A stretch of 64,000 nucleotides of DNA from Abelmoschus esculentus (GCA_035048815.1 JAUCBN010000007.1:5401501-5465500); one strand, 5' to 3'. Counted from the first letter of the stretch, positions 36,623 to 49,447 are shown. Numbers and translations are program-made. The notes: a model not told the origin generated them from the letters alone.

Positions 36623-38347
36623 ATGGTAGGAGTTTTTGAAGTCGGTGCCGTTCCGTTTAATGCTGATGGCTGGGGTCCACCGGATTTCTCCGCCACCGCG
36701 CCAGCCGCCGCCACCACTCTCCCTCTCCACGTTCCTTTTGCTCCCTTTTCCCGCTCCGAAAAGCTCGGTCGAATCGCTGATTTCACCCGGAATTTAGCAA
36801 ATCAATCAAACCGCCCTACTTCAGGGAGGCCCGGCTCAGCATCTGAGTCGCCCTTCGATTTCTCGCTCGACCTAGATGCTTTCCCTCTTGCAAACCCGGA
36901 CGACGATTCCTCTTTCCGTCTAGTTGACGCGAAGCCGCCCACTCGTCCTAAATTTGCCCCTAAGTGGCGGTTCAACCAAAACCGACCTCAACTCCCTCAA
37001 CGACGAGACGAAGAAGTTGAGGCTCGTAAAAGAGAGGCTGAAAAGGAAAGAGCCCGCCGCGACCGGCATTATAATCTCAACCGGTCGAACCAGAATCAGC
37101 AACGTCGTGAAGCGGCTGTTTTCAAATCATCGGTCGATATCCAACCGGAATGGAACATGCTCGATCAAATCCCTTTCTCCACATTCTCCAAATTGTCCTT
37201 TACGGTGCCCGAACCCGAAGATTTACTTCTCTGCGGCGCCTTAGAGTATTACGATCGGTCCTTTGATCGAATCACACCAAAGAATGAACGGCGACTCGAG
37301 AGGTTTAAGAACCGAAACTTCTTTAAAGTCACCACGACTGACGATCCAGTGATCCGAAGGTTAGCCAACGAGGACAAAGCAACTGTTTTTGCCACTGATA
37401 CAATTTTGGCTACATTAATGTGTGCACCCAGGTCTGTTTATTCTTGGGATATTGTTATTCAACGTGTTGGGAATAAGTTATTTTTTGATAAAAGAGATGG
37501 ATCGCAGTTAGATTTGCTTTCGGTCCACGAGACCTGTCAGGAGCCATTGCCTGAGGCTAAAGATGATATTAACTCCGCTTATTCATTGAGTGTTGAAGCT
37601 GCTTATATAAATCAGAACTTTTCACAGCAAGTTTTGCTTAGCGATGGGGACAAGGTTAGTTTTGATGAGCCGAACCCATTTGCCAATGAAGGCGATGAGG
37701 TGGCTTCTGTGGCATATAGGTATAGAAGGTGGAAACTTGATAATGATATGTACTTAGTTGCTCGATGTGAGGTTCAGAGTGTTGTTGAGGTTAATAATCA
37801 AAAGTCTTTCCTTACTTTGAATGCTCTTAACGAGTTTGATCCCAAGTATTCTGGTGTTGACTGGAGGCAGAAGTTGGAGACACAGAGGGGGGCTGTTTTA
37901 GCTACTGAGTTGAAGAACAATGCGAATAAGTTGGCTAAATGGACTGCTCAATCAATTTTAGCTAGTGCTGATTTGATGAAATTGGGATATGTTTCTAGGG
38001 TGCATCCTAGGGATCATTTTAACCATGTGATATTGGGTGTTGTCGGTTACAAGCCAAAGGATTTTGCTGCACAAATTAATTTGAACACTGCGAATATGTG
38101 GGGAATTATGAAATCTATTGTGGATTTGTGTATGAAGTTGAATGAGGGGAAATATGTACTTGTGAAGGATCCGTCGAAGCCTCAAGTGAGGATTTATGAG
38201 GTTCCAGTTGATGCCTTTGAGAATGATTATGTGGAGGAACCATTGCCAGAAGAAGAACAGGTTCAACCACCAGCTGAGGACCCTGAAGGAGGGGAGGCAA
38301 ATGACACTACAAATGGGGTTGAAGAAAAAGAGATTGCTCAAACTTAA
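36623..38347 (+). CDS. EIF3D: Eukaryotic translation initiation factor 3 subunit D
   Basis: A single 574-aa frame, without introns in the coding part. eIF3d is a peripheral eIF3 subunit near the mRNA exit of the 40S ribosome; in animals it can also bind the 5' cap for specialised initiation. The conserved N-terminal block VGVFEVGAVPFNADGWGPP is intact. It is followed by a low-complexity segment rich in Arg, Asn and Gln at about residues 130-175. The core fold from about 185 to 540 includes RSVYSWDIVIQRVGNKLFFD, WRQKLETQRGAVLATELKNN, HVILGVVGYKPKDF and NLNTANMWGI. The acidic tail (about 545-574) is typical. Length is slightly below Arabidopsis (about 590 aa). The start is the ATG at 36623; the upstream extension of the frame contains no better-supported ATG. 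Confidence 0.95.
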   Translation: MVGVFEVGAVPFNADGWGPPDFSATAPAAATTLPLHVPFAPFSRSEKLGRIADFTRNLANQSNRPTSGRPGSASESPFDFSLDLDAFPLANPDDDSSFRLVDAKPPTRPKFAPKWRFNQNRPQLPQRRDEEVEARKREAEKERARRDRHYNLNRSNQNQQRREAAVFKSSVDIQPEWNMLDQIPFSTFSKLSFTVPEPEDLLLCGALEYYDRSFDRITPKNERRLERFKNRNFFKVTTTDDPVIRRLANEDKATVFATDTILATLMCAPRSVYSWDIVIQRVGNKLFFDKRDGSQLDLLSVHETCQEPLPEAKDDINSAYSLSVEAAYINQNFSQQVLLSDGDKVSFDEPNPFANEGDEVASVAYRYRRWKLDNDMYLVARCEVQSVVEVNNQKSFLTLNALNEFDPKYSGVDWRQKLETQRGAVLATELKNNANKLAKWTAQSILASADLMKLGYVSRVHPRDHFNHVILGVVGYKPKDFAAQINLNTANMWGIMKSIVDLCMKLNEGKYVLVKDPSKPQVRIYEVPVDAFENDYVEEPLPEEEQVQPPAEDPEGGEANDTTNGVEEKEIAQT

Positions 38348-38349
38348 TG

Positions 38350-38936
38350 GTAATTGTTCTTTTGGATATTTATTAATATGAATATATTCATTTGCACTAT
38401 GTGATGTGAGCTTCTCAAAGTTTTTCACACAATGATATGTATGCCAACTAATTCCCCTTGCTTTATGTTAGAACTTGTGTATCTACTTGTATGAACCAAT
38501 TATGTTCATAGCTTATGTCAAATCATACTAGTTTCGCACAAGGATTTTTCTTTTCTATTATCGACTCAAATCATAGTTAGCACAGCCTATGTGTGAACTT
38601 TAAATGTAAGTGAAGGGGCATATATAAATAAAGCAAGGCTTTGTAAATGCTCTCCTATGAACTTTTGTTGAACTTGAAATGTTTATAAACGTATGTATTT
38701 TGTCCGATACAAAGCAAGGCTTTTGATTTGCTTGGTTAGTCGGCAAAAACATTGCATGTCATGCAAATTCAGGTAGAATTACTTTTAGTTTGATTATTTG
38801 CTGAAAAAATCATTAGTGATGTAGATCATTTCTTGATTACCATATTTATAATGTTGTGTGAATGATTTATCTCGATTGCTTGCTATGTTAGTTGTCTGAT
38901 GTTTCTGGTTTTCTATTTTGGTGTTGATTGCCGCAG
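38350..38936 (+). other. Probable 3'UTR intron of eIF3d
   Basis: Two bases after the eIF3d stop (38345-38347) comes a consensus donor, TG/GTAATTG. At 38936 a T-rich tract ends in ttgccgcag, a good acceptor, giving a 587-nt intron and a 3'UTR exon from 38937. Because the stop lies only 2 nt before the junction it should not trigger nonsense-mediated decay. The prediction rests on splice consensus only. Confidence 0.5.
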
Positions 38937-41900
38937 CTTATTTGGGGAGGACAACAATCCCAGAGATGTCGGCTCAAAAGGACCAGATTTGAAGCTCGAA
39001 TAGCCGACTGTGAAGGAGATTTTGTAAGAGCATTTTTTATACTTTTTTTAACGTCCCGCAGACAATGTGACTCGAACCTAGTGAGCATTTATTTAATTTT
39101 TAGAAGTGACTGAACCTATAGAGTAAAGGTTCGTTGTGTGGTACACGAATTGGTTATTTGCCTTTTCAGTTACTCTTTTTATCTAGAGTCGTCTCTTTTT
39201 ACATTCTTTTTACTTTTCATCATCACTTCATTTAAATTCCGAAAAACTTTAATACCCTCTCCAACCACGAATTCTCCACTATGAATTTGGCAACAAGAAA
39301 ATATCAGTTGCAGCAACTAATGGAAGCTTAGACGGTGTTGTCTAAAGATAAACTTAGCTACTAGGGTCATGATTTGTCTACGAGCCTTAATGGGGATCAT
39401 GTAGAAAGTGTCATTGCTATACCAATGTTGAGAAATCAAACAAACATTTCCCTTCTAAGTAGTTGAGTGAAGCCTAGAGACGAAATTGACAGAATTATTA
39501 GAGGGATAAGGTAATGTTTTAGAGTTTGTGATTGTGTTGTTTTAAAAGTTTAGAGATCGTGGTCGTTTTACTTAGAGTTTTTGGGGAAGACGATTATGTT
39601 ATGCCACATTAACATTTTTAACGGCATTAATCTTAATGATAACTAATTAAAAGTTTAGTGATTGTATTATGAGTTTTAAAAGTTCAGTAATTAGAGTAAA
39701 TATATTTGATTGGTTGACCAAACTGTTCATTTTTATTTCTATTTTCATTGACACACGGGTTTTAGACCTAATGGAACACCTCATTCGTTCTCTTAGAGCC
39801 CATTTCTACTCTTCAGATGAAATTAAGATATATATAAAAAACAGTGATTAAACTGCAAAAATCTTTAAAATTTTGTTGATCATTTATACAGTTTACACTT
39901 CAAATTAAAAATATCCATATGATTACCATCAACATTAAGAGACTGAATTATCAATTAATTATCTTATGGTACTAACAGATACAGTTAAGTTATACTAATT
40001 GCGGAATAGTGTCTCGAGTTTAAATCTTACAAATGAGAACTGAACAATTTCGACTTTGGATATTATGATCAAATACTATATTTTCTTTTAAAATGATTTT
40101 TGTCAAAGAAAACCATGGAGAAAGGTTGTGAGGATGGTGGGGTGTCTTAGTTATTGCTTTGAATCTTGCACTGAAAACATGGTTTCAAGACCCCACTTTT
40201 TTGACTCCAAAGACTCCAAACTGTCGTGAAGGGAGAAAAGGCAAGTCAGAAAAAAATGCAGATGAGAAGTTTTGATTAAGCCAGAAACAATGATCTCTGT
40301 GGTCACCTCTGGCTCTGTATGTTTTGTTCTTGTCTTGTCTGCTTTTGTTTGTGTTTGTCACGATGGTTAGGTAGACCACCGTGTTGACAGCAGCGAAGTC
40401 GGACATTTATGGTACGGGTCAACACAAATTAAATGATTTTTTTTATAATTAATTAATTATTTAATTCAAATTATGTAATGAAATAACCTTTGATAAAAAT
40501 GATTATTTCATTTACGTCGGGATTTGAATTAATTAATTTGTTAATAGATTATAAGGATTAACAATAATATTATCTCGTTCAATTAAAATAGCGTGGATTT
40601 TAGGGTTAATAATAATATTCAAACTAGAACTAAAAACCTATTTAATACTCAAAATTTATAAATTATAATAAAAATATATTAATGTGATATAAGCATTTAA
40701 TGTAATTGATTAAATCAATTAAATATTTTTACTAATTTTAATTACTAAATCTTTATTTTTAGATATTATTGTTAAATAATATAGTATAAGTTTATCTGAT
40801 ATTATAAGTTTTTTTAAGATTTTAAAGAAATGTTTAAATAAAAAATAAAAAATTTTAAAAAGTCTGGTGACAATACTATAATACAAAAAACGGTATCAAT
40901 TTATTTAAAAAATCATTAAATTTAATAGTTATTATTGATAAAAAAAATTAATCTACTTATTAATTTAAATATTTAGTTGAGTGTAAAAAATTCAATTCTC
41001 TTAAATTGTATAACTTGATTTGAGGAGAAATTATATCATGGGTCAGTTTTATCACGTCATTCATAGGACCAACCACTAAAAACTACCCACATCAGTAATT
41101 TTTAATTTTTTAAGTGAAGATTCACTTGAAAAAAAATATATAACATAACAAAATTGTTGAAATTAATAATTTTTAATGATTAGTTTTATGGACACGTAAT
41201 GAGACTGACCATGATATAATTTTTTCGATTTGAGTGTCTCTCTTAATTTTCAGATGCCCATTACTCAATAGCCCGGTTTAGCCAATACATGGGCCTACAT
41301 TAAACGCATATTTCTCTATAGGAAGTGTATTATCATTGTTCGGGTTTATCATCTAGTTTATTATTTTGAAACATATTTATTTTATGGATTTATTGATAGA
41401 TTAATCAAATATTATATAGTATATATAAAATATTTTTTTATTTTAATTTATTTTATTTAAAATATTATTCTTTCTGTCTTAAAAATAATGTTTTTTATTG
41501 ATTTTTTTGTATCAGATTTTTTGAATTTTTATTATTGATTATTTAAAATTTATTATTGATAAAAATATGAAAAAATATATTTTAGAAACCTTGAATTAAA
41601 CAGATTATAAATATATATTTTATAAAATTTAATTATTTAAAATATTTAATATAATTATAATCAAAGTTTAAAAAATTTGACTTTTAAAAGATCAATAAAA
41701 AAATATTATTTATGAAATGAAAGAATATATTTTAACTTTATGTTATTTAAAATTTTAATATCTTGTTTTGTTAAATCAATTAATATTTAATCGGTACTTT
41801 TAATGTATATAAAATAGGGTAAATGTGAACACTTTTTTTTTGTAAATTAAAATATTGTGAAGTGAAGAAAATTTCGATCCCCCAAACGTGTCTCGATAGG

Positions 41901-44300
41901 TTAAATTATTAGTTATTAGAATATATTAATAGAACGTTAAAGAAAAGAGATTATTCGGAAGATGATGCAACGCAACGGATGATTTTTTTTTTTACATAAA
42001 TTCACCGCCTTATCTTTCTAGTCTCCTTGGAATTAAATGCCGCTGGGACCTATATAGGCTCTATAGACTGTCAATTCAAGCCTAGACACGTACCCTTCCA
42101 CGTTACTCTCGAAGCACCCCTACTGTTATACTTCATATTAGTTGTGGATAAAAATCCATTTATTCGGTCCCGATTCTGGATCGAAATAAATTCAGTAAAA
42201 TTTTATTTGGTATTGATTCTAATAAGATTATAACTAGATTTAAAATTTAAGTTCCGATTATAATTAAGATTGAATTTTTATTTTTTAGATTTGATATTCG
42301 GTGGATACTCAGTATGACCTGAATCAATACCAAATATCCGATATTTTTTTTCTTATCAAATCTTTTCCTTATATATGATTATTATGAGTATGACTAGTCT
42401 TAAAATTTTAATTTTCAAATCTATAATATTCTAATTTTATTATTTAATATTATTATAGGTGGTTAAATTTTTTAAAAACAACTAGTTGATCGGGTACCCA
42501 GTATTAAAACAGGTATCCATCAATAACGAGATCGATTCTTAAAATTTAAGATCTAATATGACTGAAACCAAAATTAATTTTAATTTTCAAAAACTTATAA
42601 TTACTAAAACTGAGATTATTTCTATTTAAATTAACTGGGACCTGTTTCACGTGACTCATTTGTAAGTGAGATTTTTGCCTCCATATTTATTACTAATAAA
42701 ATTATAATGGAGTGGATTCATAACTAAAAAAAAGATACCCAAAGTAAACCAGTAAGGTTTTATACCCCAATTGTATATAAAAACGGATCTTTCTCTTTTC
42801 CATCCTAAGCCAAATCAACGGTGGTAGTCTAAACACGTGATTTTGATTATGTCTTTTAAGATCAATACAAATTTGTTACAGAGTCCGTATTGCTAATTGC
42901 TGACGGTCCATAATAATTTGGTTGGTTGAGGTCATGTCAGTTACGCAGGATACACGCACGATGAAGACTATGACCAATCTACCTCCTTTAGCAACCAAAC
43001 ACGTACACATTAATGAGCAACAAATCAATAATAAAAATATTTAAGGTATTCAGATTTAAATAATATAATATATAATATATATGTTTCTTTAAAATGTTAA
43101 AATTAAAATATAAATATTATCATATAATAACTACGGAAGAGAGCATTGAAAATTAGCTTTAGCTGACTCTACTTAATTTATAGGGATATAAGATCTTTAA
43201 AGAGTTAAATAAAATTTTCAAAAAATTAATATAAAAGTTTATAAGAAATAATAAAATTAATCCTACTTAACTTATTGGAGTATAAGATTTATAATTTGGC
43301 GATTAATATTTTAATTTATCTTTTATTTTTTTATTAATGTTTTAAATTTATATTTTTAAAATTTTATAATTTTACCCTTTAGATTTATAATATAATTTTT
43401 TAACGGTCTGTGTGCATCTGTAATATAAAATCTTGTAACGTAAGCTGAATATCATGCTTTCCTAAAACTTGATCATACGCGAAGTTGAGATATTTTTTTT
43501 TCCATGTGCTGAGTTGAAAAATTGGTTCTTTCCCTTCCTGATTTATTCACATTTGTCCATGTCCAAGGGGCACGTCACAGTCACTGACTTTGGTTCTGTG
43601 CATTTGAAACTTACAAAGAACGACCCTTCAACCACCCACCACCAAACCAGCCACCAGTCACCACTTCTCCATTAACACTTGTGCCTCTGTTTCCTCCCTT
43701 GTCGTTAAAAAAACACTGGACAAAGGGCTATACAAGGTTTAATCAAACATAATCTATGTAGTAATTGGATGAATCCCAAGACACTGAAAATTATGATGCT
43801 GCGGCCTGCAGGTTGTTCTTATTAAATCACTAAATATAAAACATGTTTTTTGGCTTGGATTGCAAGGGACAATCTCTTTATTTTAATCAACAAAGACGGA
43901 TGATCAGTATGATACAAATCGACCTGACTATATTAGTAGTAAGGATGGACTGAGTGGAATTAGAGGGGATGATTATTCCTGAAATTTTAAGATTCGAATA
44001 TAATTTAAATTTTTTATATTTTATATTAAAAATCTCCGTTTCGATTAATAATCGTGTTACTATAATCCTTTTCCATATATAATTTTTGGTAAAATTATAA
44101 ACTTTCTTTTCTTTCCGCTTGATCTTACATAAATATATAGGAACTTACTTTTATTTTATTTAATTTTTATCAATGATCACTTTTAGATATTCCCATCTTT
44201 AAAGTTTTTTTATTCCATGACTAGTATGCAGTGACTGGTAACACCAGTAAGAAATGGAATATGGAAAAGGCAACGATTTTTTTTAGAAAAAGAAAAGTGA
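38937..44300. other. Intergenic region downstream of eIF3d
   Basis: Likely starts with a short eIF3d 3'UTR exon. The rest is AT-rich and without genes. A less AT-rich island at about 40.08-40.43 kb and another at about 43.48-43.75 kb have no familiar motif; they may be noncoding transcripts or promoter sequence. A family 1 MITE lies at 41028-41223. Confidence 0.45.
41028..41223. mobile_element. Fold-back MITE, family 1 copy B
   Basis: Inverted terminal repeats of about 55 nt: left aaattatatcatgggtcag, right (reverse complement) aaattatatcatggtcagt. Both continue through a tcataggacc/tccataaaac segment to cactaaaaa/cattaaaaa. The left end closely matches the left end of the element at 31333-31582, about 9.7 kb away. 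There is no coding capacity. Confidence 0.8.
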
Positions 44301-44339
44301 AGAAAAACATTAAATTTTTGGGTCTAGATGCACTCATCA

Positions 44340-45803
44340 TCAGCCACCTTTCACTTTGTCTGTTTCACAACTGAGCACAATAGGTGGCTAAACGCTTCTT
44401 TCAGTTGCCAATCCCCACCCTTCTTTCTCTTTCACCCCCGGCTGCTTACTTTTTATTTGGCTTACTCTTCATCTCTAAAATCTGTCTGCAAGTTTCTGTC
44501 TTTCATGGGGTTTTCTTAATTCAAGCTTTCATTTTCGTTTTTTTTTTTTCTTTTGTTTCCTGGTGCTGGTTTATCGTTTTCAGGTATGATGTTCCTATTT
44601 TTCTTAGTTATGGAAAAAAATCTCAGCTATTTTTGCTTTGATCATCTCTTGTTTGCTTAATTTGATGTTCCTTTTACTGTCTCTGGTCTTGTTCCTGTCC
44701 TTTCTTGCGTTCTGCTAAATAATTCATGTTTTGTATTTTAATTGAATAATTGTTTGTAAAGTTGAAAACTTTGGGGGCATTTATTGAGCAATTCTCACCT
44801 AACGACTTTATTACTTTTTTCATGGTGATGATGATGAGGATGGTCATTTTCTGGATGCATTATCTGCTTCAAAATTTTATTTGTTGCCTTATCCTTTTCT
44901 TTCTTTTCCCCCACTGATGAAAGTGACTGGAATTGTCGTTGAATTTTTGATCTTTTGGATTTGGGATTTTGTTATGGCAACACATTCATTTCATTAGCGT
45001 GATATTTCCTCAATTTTCTTCTTATGGTGTCAATTTCCCTCAAAAGTATTCAGAATTTTTGTTTTCATCCATTTTCAAGGCATTTGGATGCTTTTTGCAG
45101 ATGAAATCCTTGAGCCTGTAGTTGATCACTTGAAACTTGAAACATATAAGGGGAAAAAGAAACAAGTGATTTCTGTTAACTTCAGTTTACTTCCTGTCTT
45201 CTGGTATGTTTACTTCCATGTAAGGACAGGTTTCTTGGTCTAGGAATCCAGTATTTTATAACTAGGCAGGTTTCCTTTGTAATAAGCATTATTCCAAATG
45301 GTTTATTTGGGAGGAAGATTTGTAATTCCAGGTGAATTTGACTTGTTATGCCCTGTGAGTAGATGGATATAGAAGATGTACTGAAATTGGTAAATTTGCT
45401 TGCATCTATGGTTCAACATATTTGCTGGTGGATGAATATGAGAAATAAAAGATTCGACTTGATATTTCGTAAACAACAATTTAGAAATTCAATGATTCAT
45501 GCATTGGACTGAAATGTAAGAACCATACTGTTTTGAGTTTCATTCAATCAAGATGGACTATTGAAGGTCCACATTCCTCTTATTGTCATGGAACTAGTTT
45601 TTGGCCTATCCGTTTTGCTGATGTGTTAATGTATTTTCGAGTTTTGAACTCATCATATTGTTGTTTCTTCTCCTTCACTCTCGTGTTTTTTTTCCCTTCG
45701 ATTCTAACGAACATAATCGACTGATTGGACAAAATATGCTGAAATATTTGTGTGTCCAGTTGATGAGATACAATCACATAGAAGAACAATCCGCACTGTA
45801 ATC
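44340..45803 (+). promoter_or_regulatory. Probable SMG7L promoter and spliced 5' leader
   Basis: T/C-rich sequence with candidate leader splice sites: donor tttcag/gtatgatg near 44583 and an acceptor ending tgtgtccag at 45759, just before the coding exon. An intermediate leader exon near 45.1 kb is possible (acceptor tttttgcag). A 12-codon uORF occupies 45763-45801. Exact leader exons cannot be fixed without transcripts. Confidence 0.45.
45763..45801 (+). promoter_or_regulatory. 12-codon uORF ending 2 nt before SMG7L start
   Basis: ATG at 45763-45765 opens a 12-codon frame that stops with TAA at 45799-45801; the main ATG is at 45804. It starts 3 nt after the predicted leader acceptor (45759), so it is probably in the mRNA. 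Termination this close to the start could permit reinitiation or repress translation. Confidence 0.55.
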
Positions 45804-48800
45804 ATGAACACTCCTGCTGCTGATCCCCTGAAAGATCAAAAGGCTAAAGCAAATGTCCTTCTTGAGGTACTTCTTTGGACTTTGGAGCTACAATTTAATG
45901 TTATAACCTATTTGTATATTTTAAACTCCCTTGCTTCAATTAGTTTTTGACCCTCGAAATCATGTTGGTTTCATCAGATTGCAAACACCGAGAAGCAGTT
46001 GTGGGTGTTAATCCTCACTAAAGGTTTATTGCATTCTGATGTTCGAGATTTATACCACAAAGTTTGTTTGAGTTATGAGAGTTTCATTTTGGAGGACCAC
46101 AAATTGATGGAACTTCAAGACGTCGAATATTCATTGTGGAAGCTACACTATAAGCACATTGACGAGTTCCGTAAAAGAACAAAAAGAAACTCAGCTAATT
46201 CACAATGTACAACATCTGCAACAGGCTCAACTGGTTCAGATGACAAATGTATAGAGGGGTTTAAGTCATTTCTTCTAAAAGCTACTGAATTTTACAAAAA
46301 ATTAATTGAGAAAATCCGAAGTCATTATGGACTTCTCAAAGAATCTTCATCATTTACAAAGAGTGATATTGATGCCTCTGTTGAACCAACAAAATTGCGG
46401 AAATGCCACTTTTTATGTCACCGTTTTTTAGTATGTCTCGGGGATCTTGCTAGATATATGGAACAAGTTGAAAAATCTAGTGTAGTCCAGCATAATTGGT
46501 CAGTTGCAGCCACCTACTACCTGGAAGCTGCAAGGGCATGGCCAGATAGTGGAAACCCCCAAAATCAGGTATTTTAAGTCGTTTCTTATTCTCTATTGAT
46601 ATCATCGATGAATGTGGTATCCATGCCAAGCATATAGCACTAGGTTGCATTTGTAACACTTCAAGTTCCTGATTTCTATGTGTCTAACCTATCATGGTCA
46701 CTTTTAGTTGGCAGTACTGGCAACATATGTGGGTGATGAGTTTCTTGCTCTATATCATTGTGTAAGAAGTTTAGCAGTAAAGGAACCTTTCCCGGACGCC
46801 TGGAACAATCTAATTTTACTATTTGAAAGGGTAAGACTTATATTGTGTGCTCATGCCATGCAAATGAATTTTTACCCTTTTGGTACATCGTACCGACTTC
46901 TGATTTCCCTAAATGCTTCTTGTGATTTTGCAGAACAGGTCATCTCATTTGCATTCACTTTCGAGTGAGGCAGACTTTGATTTCTTAAAACCATTTGAAA
47001 GAAGTGATTCTCAGGTCAAATCACATTCGAGCGAGTATATTTCTCAAGACAGTCTGTTGAAGGATGAAAATGATCATTCTGGAGCGGATTTCTGGCCACT
47101 TCTTATCCGATCACTAAGTTTCTTCTTCTTAAAATCCAGGTAATCCTCGTAACTACGAACGAATCGAATTAGTTCATTTGAGATGCGAATATGTCCGTCT
47201 CATAAATCTTACTCAACTTAACGTGGATAGCTTATCAACTTGCTATTTTGGTTTTATGTTCGGCTTTTAACTAAGTTCTCATGTTCTTGTCTGATGCGAG
47301 ACAGTTTGGAGGACTTCCCTTGTGCTTTTGCATCTACCATGAGAGTGTTTGATGTGATGATGGATTTAGATGATACAAAGCTAACAGTTATGTTGGAGTC
47401 CTATCAGCTTATGGATTTGGCTAGAACAGGTCCTTTCAGAGCTCTTCAAGCTGTTTCCGTTTTCATCTTTGCCTTTCACAATCTAATCAATAACCCTGAA
47501 GTGCAAGGGTCGGAAGAGGGAAAGATTAAGAAACATCTCGAGTTGGTACAATTTGCGCTGACTGCTGCATTCATTTTCATGGGACGTGTTGTATATAGGT
47601 GTTTGAAGGCAAATACTTTGGCCTTGTGTCCCCTTCTCCCCGCCGTACTAGTTTTTGTCGAGTGGTTAGTAAGAATGCTTGATGAAGTTGAAGCACACGG
47701 AGTGGATGAGAAAACTAAAAGCTCTGTATCTTTTTTTTTCACTGCGTTTATCGAGCTCTTGAAGCAGTTTGATGTTAGTGTTGAAATTGTGACCAATGTC
47801 AGAACTGCACTATGGGAAGACTATGAGTTGAGGGGCTTTGCACCATTAGCTCAACTACATGTTTCGTTAGATTTCTCAACCAACCGGGATCAAATAGACA
47901 GCTACAAAAGTGGCATTGAATGCCGTATTAAGCGTATAATCAACGCTGCGATGAAGATTGCAAGCAGATCAAATGGTTCCTATAAATGGATCACCGATGA
48001 TAGTTTGGGGCAGAAATTATATTCGAAAGATGCAAATAGAAGCCTCGAGAGGCAAGAATCAGAAAAAGTTGAGTCTGCCAATTCGCGTGTCAATCTCAAA
48101 GGGCTGCATCAGCATGGACATGAAGCCAGAAAAGAATGTGAGATACAGATTGCAAGTGAAAACCAAAGCAGCCATCTTGCAGATGGGAAGTCCATTGCCT
48201 CAGAAGAGGAAGAAGTTATTCTCTTAAAGCCTCTTACGAGATATAATTCAGCACCTCTCTATGGGAAAACTCGTATGGAAAATGACCCTGCATCTCCGAA
48301 TGAAATGGAGGAAGATGTTCCTTCTGATGAATGTTTGCGGCGTGCTACATCCCTACTAATAGCACAAAACCAGGCCAATGATTATTCTTCGGAGCTTCAT
48401 TCCAACATCTCGAATTTTGGACGCAGCAAGCCTTCCAAGCACCATGAGACGTTTGTAAGAGATAGTACATCATTCTTGTTTTCGGAAGCCCCCATCTCTG
48501 CAGGACCACCATCCCTTAGTTGTTGGGTTTTAAACCAAGGAAGTTTAAGCAGTGCCGAAAAGGGGAGAAGTGATGTTAGTAGATCAAGCTTGAGCCCTAT
48601 TGCAGAAGAAGTAGCTACTTCATCCCTGAGTGATCTCTCAATCCGCCAAACCGAGGATTCTTTCTCTTCTTCAAGACCAGAAGCTTCAACCGAGTACCAT
48701 TACTCACCTGAAGCTTCAACCAATTACAATCACTCACCTCCTCCATATTCCGAGGATTCTGTCGCGTCTTCAAGATTGGAATCTTCAACCAATTACCATT

Positions 48801-49447
48801 ACTCACCTCCTCTGTATTCGGCTCCAGTTCCTTCTGCCCCTTTATTGCCTGATGGTGCTACTTGGTTGAATGCTAGCAGGTCAAGTTTTTCCGAGGTGAG
48901 AGGTTCAGAGTTCATCAAAAAAACTGAGAATTTCTATGGTGCATCAAGGGTGAGTGGCTACCCGAATTGGTATCCTGATGGTCAAGTTAATTATGGTCCT
49001 GGTATTCCAGGTTTCATGGATAAATACCCTCCCTTTAGCGGGCTGAGTTCTTCGGAATGGCTTCGGAGATACAGAGAAAGTCGCAATATTGTTCGTGCCA
49101 ACAGCCATGCACAGCCAATCAACTATTACACTCCCACGAACCCAGCTCCCACTCCCATTGCTTCCCGCTTTGGTCTCTTTGATCAATACGGAATCCCTTC
49201 TGTACCAAATCCAACAATCTACACAGAGAATCCAATGTTGCATCAAGGATTTCCCTGTGATTACAGCATGGAGGAACTGAGAGGAGAAAAGCCATTCCCC
49301 GGTTATCAAAGGCCAACCCCTTACGGCTGTGGTACCCTGACCGAACCTAGAACCGAGCCGAGGCCACTTTTGCAGTATCTAAAAGAGAAGGAATGGCTAC
49401 TCCAGCAGGATCCGACCCTGAGAAATCCTACTTTCATGGGAAATTAG
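45804..49447 (+). CDS. SMG7L: SMG7-like protein (EST1/SMG5-7 family)
   Basis: Coding exons: 45804-45866, 45978-46568, 46708-46830, 46934-47139 and 47305-49447; GT-AG, frame open throughout, 1041 aa. The N-terminal half has the EST1/SMG7 14-3-3-like and TPR-helical fold: KQLWVLILTKGLLHSDVRDLY, LWKLHYKHIDEFRK, CHRFLVCLGDLARY and NWSVAATYYLEAARAWPDSGNPQNQLAVLA. The last motif is the family hallmark. The EST1-type helical region continues to about residue 490. The C-terminal half is Ser/Pro/Tyr-rich and probably disordered, with a local repeat at about 787. SMG7 proteins bind phosphorylated UPF1 in nonsense-mediated decay, and Arabidopsis SMG7 also acts in meiotic exit. There is no PIN domain, unlike SMG5/6. 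It is longer than Arabidopsis SMG7L as I recall it (about 880 aa). The ATG follows a likely leader splice acceptor. Confidence 0.9.
48680..48808 (+). repeat. In-frame 30-nt repeats within SMG7L
   Basis: Three 30-nt units at 48680-48709, 48710-48739 and 48779-48808 encode EASTEYHYSP, EASTNYNHSP and ESSTNYHYSP. The first and third are offset by 99 nt and are each preceded by a related EDS-x-x-SSR segment, so a 99-nt block was duplicated and one 30-nt unit doubled. All lengths are multiples of three and keep the frame. Confidence 0.88.

Noticed and set aside
37958..38428. 156-codon minus-strand frame
   Set aside because: It is antisense to the eIF3d 3' end and lacks protein-like features.
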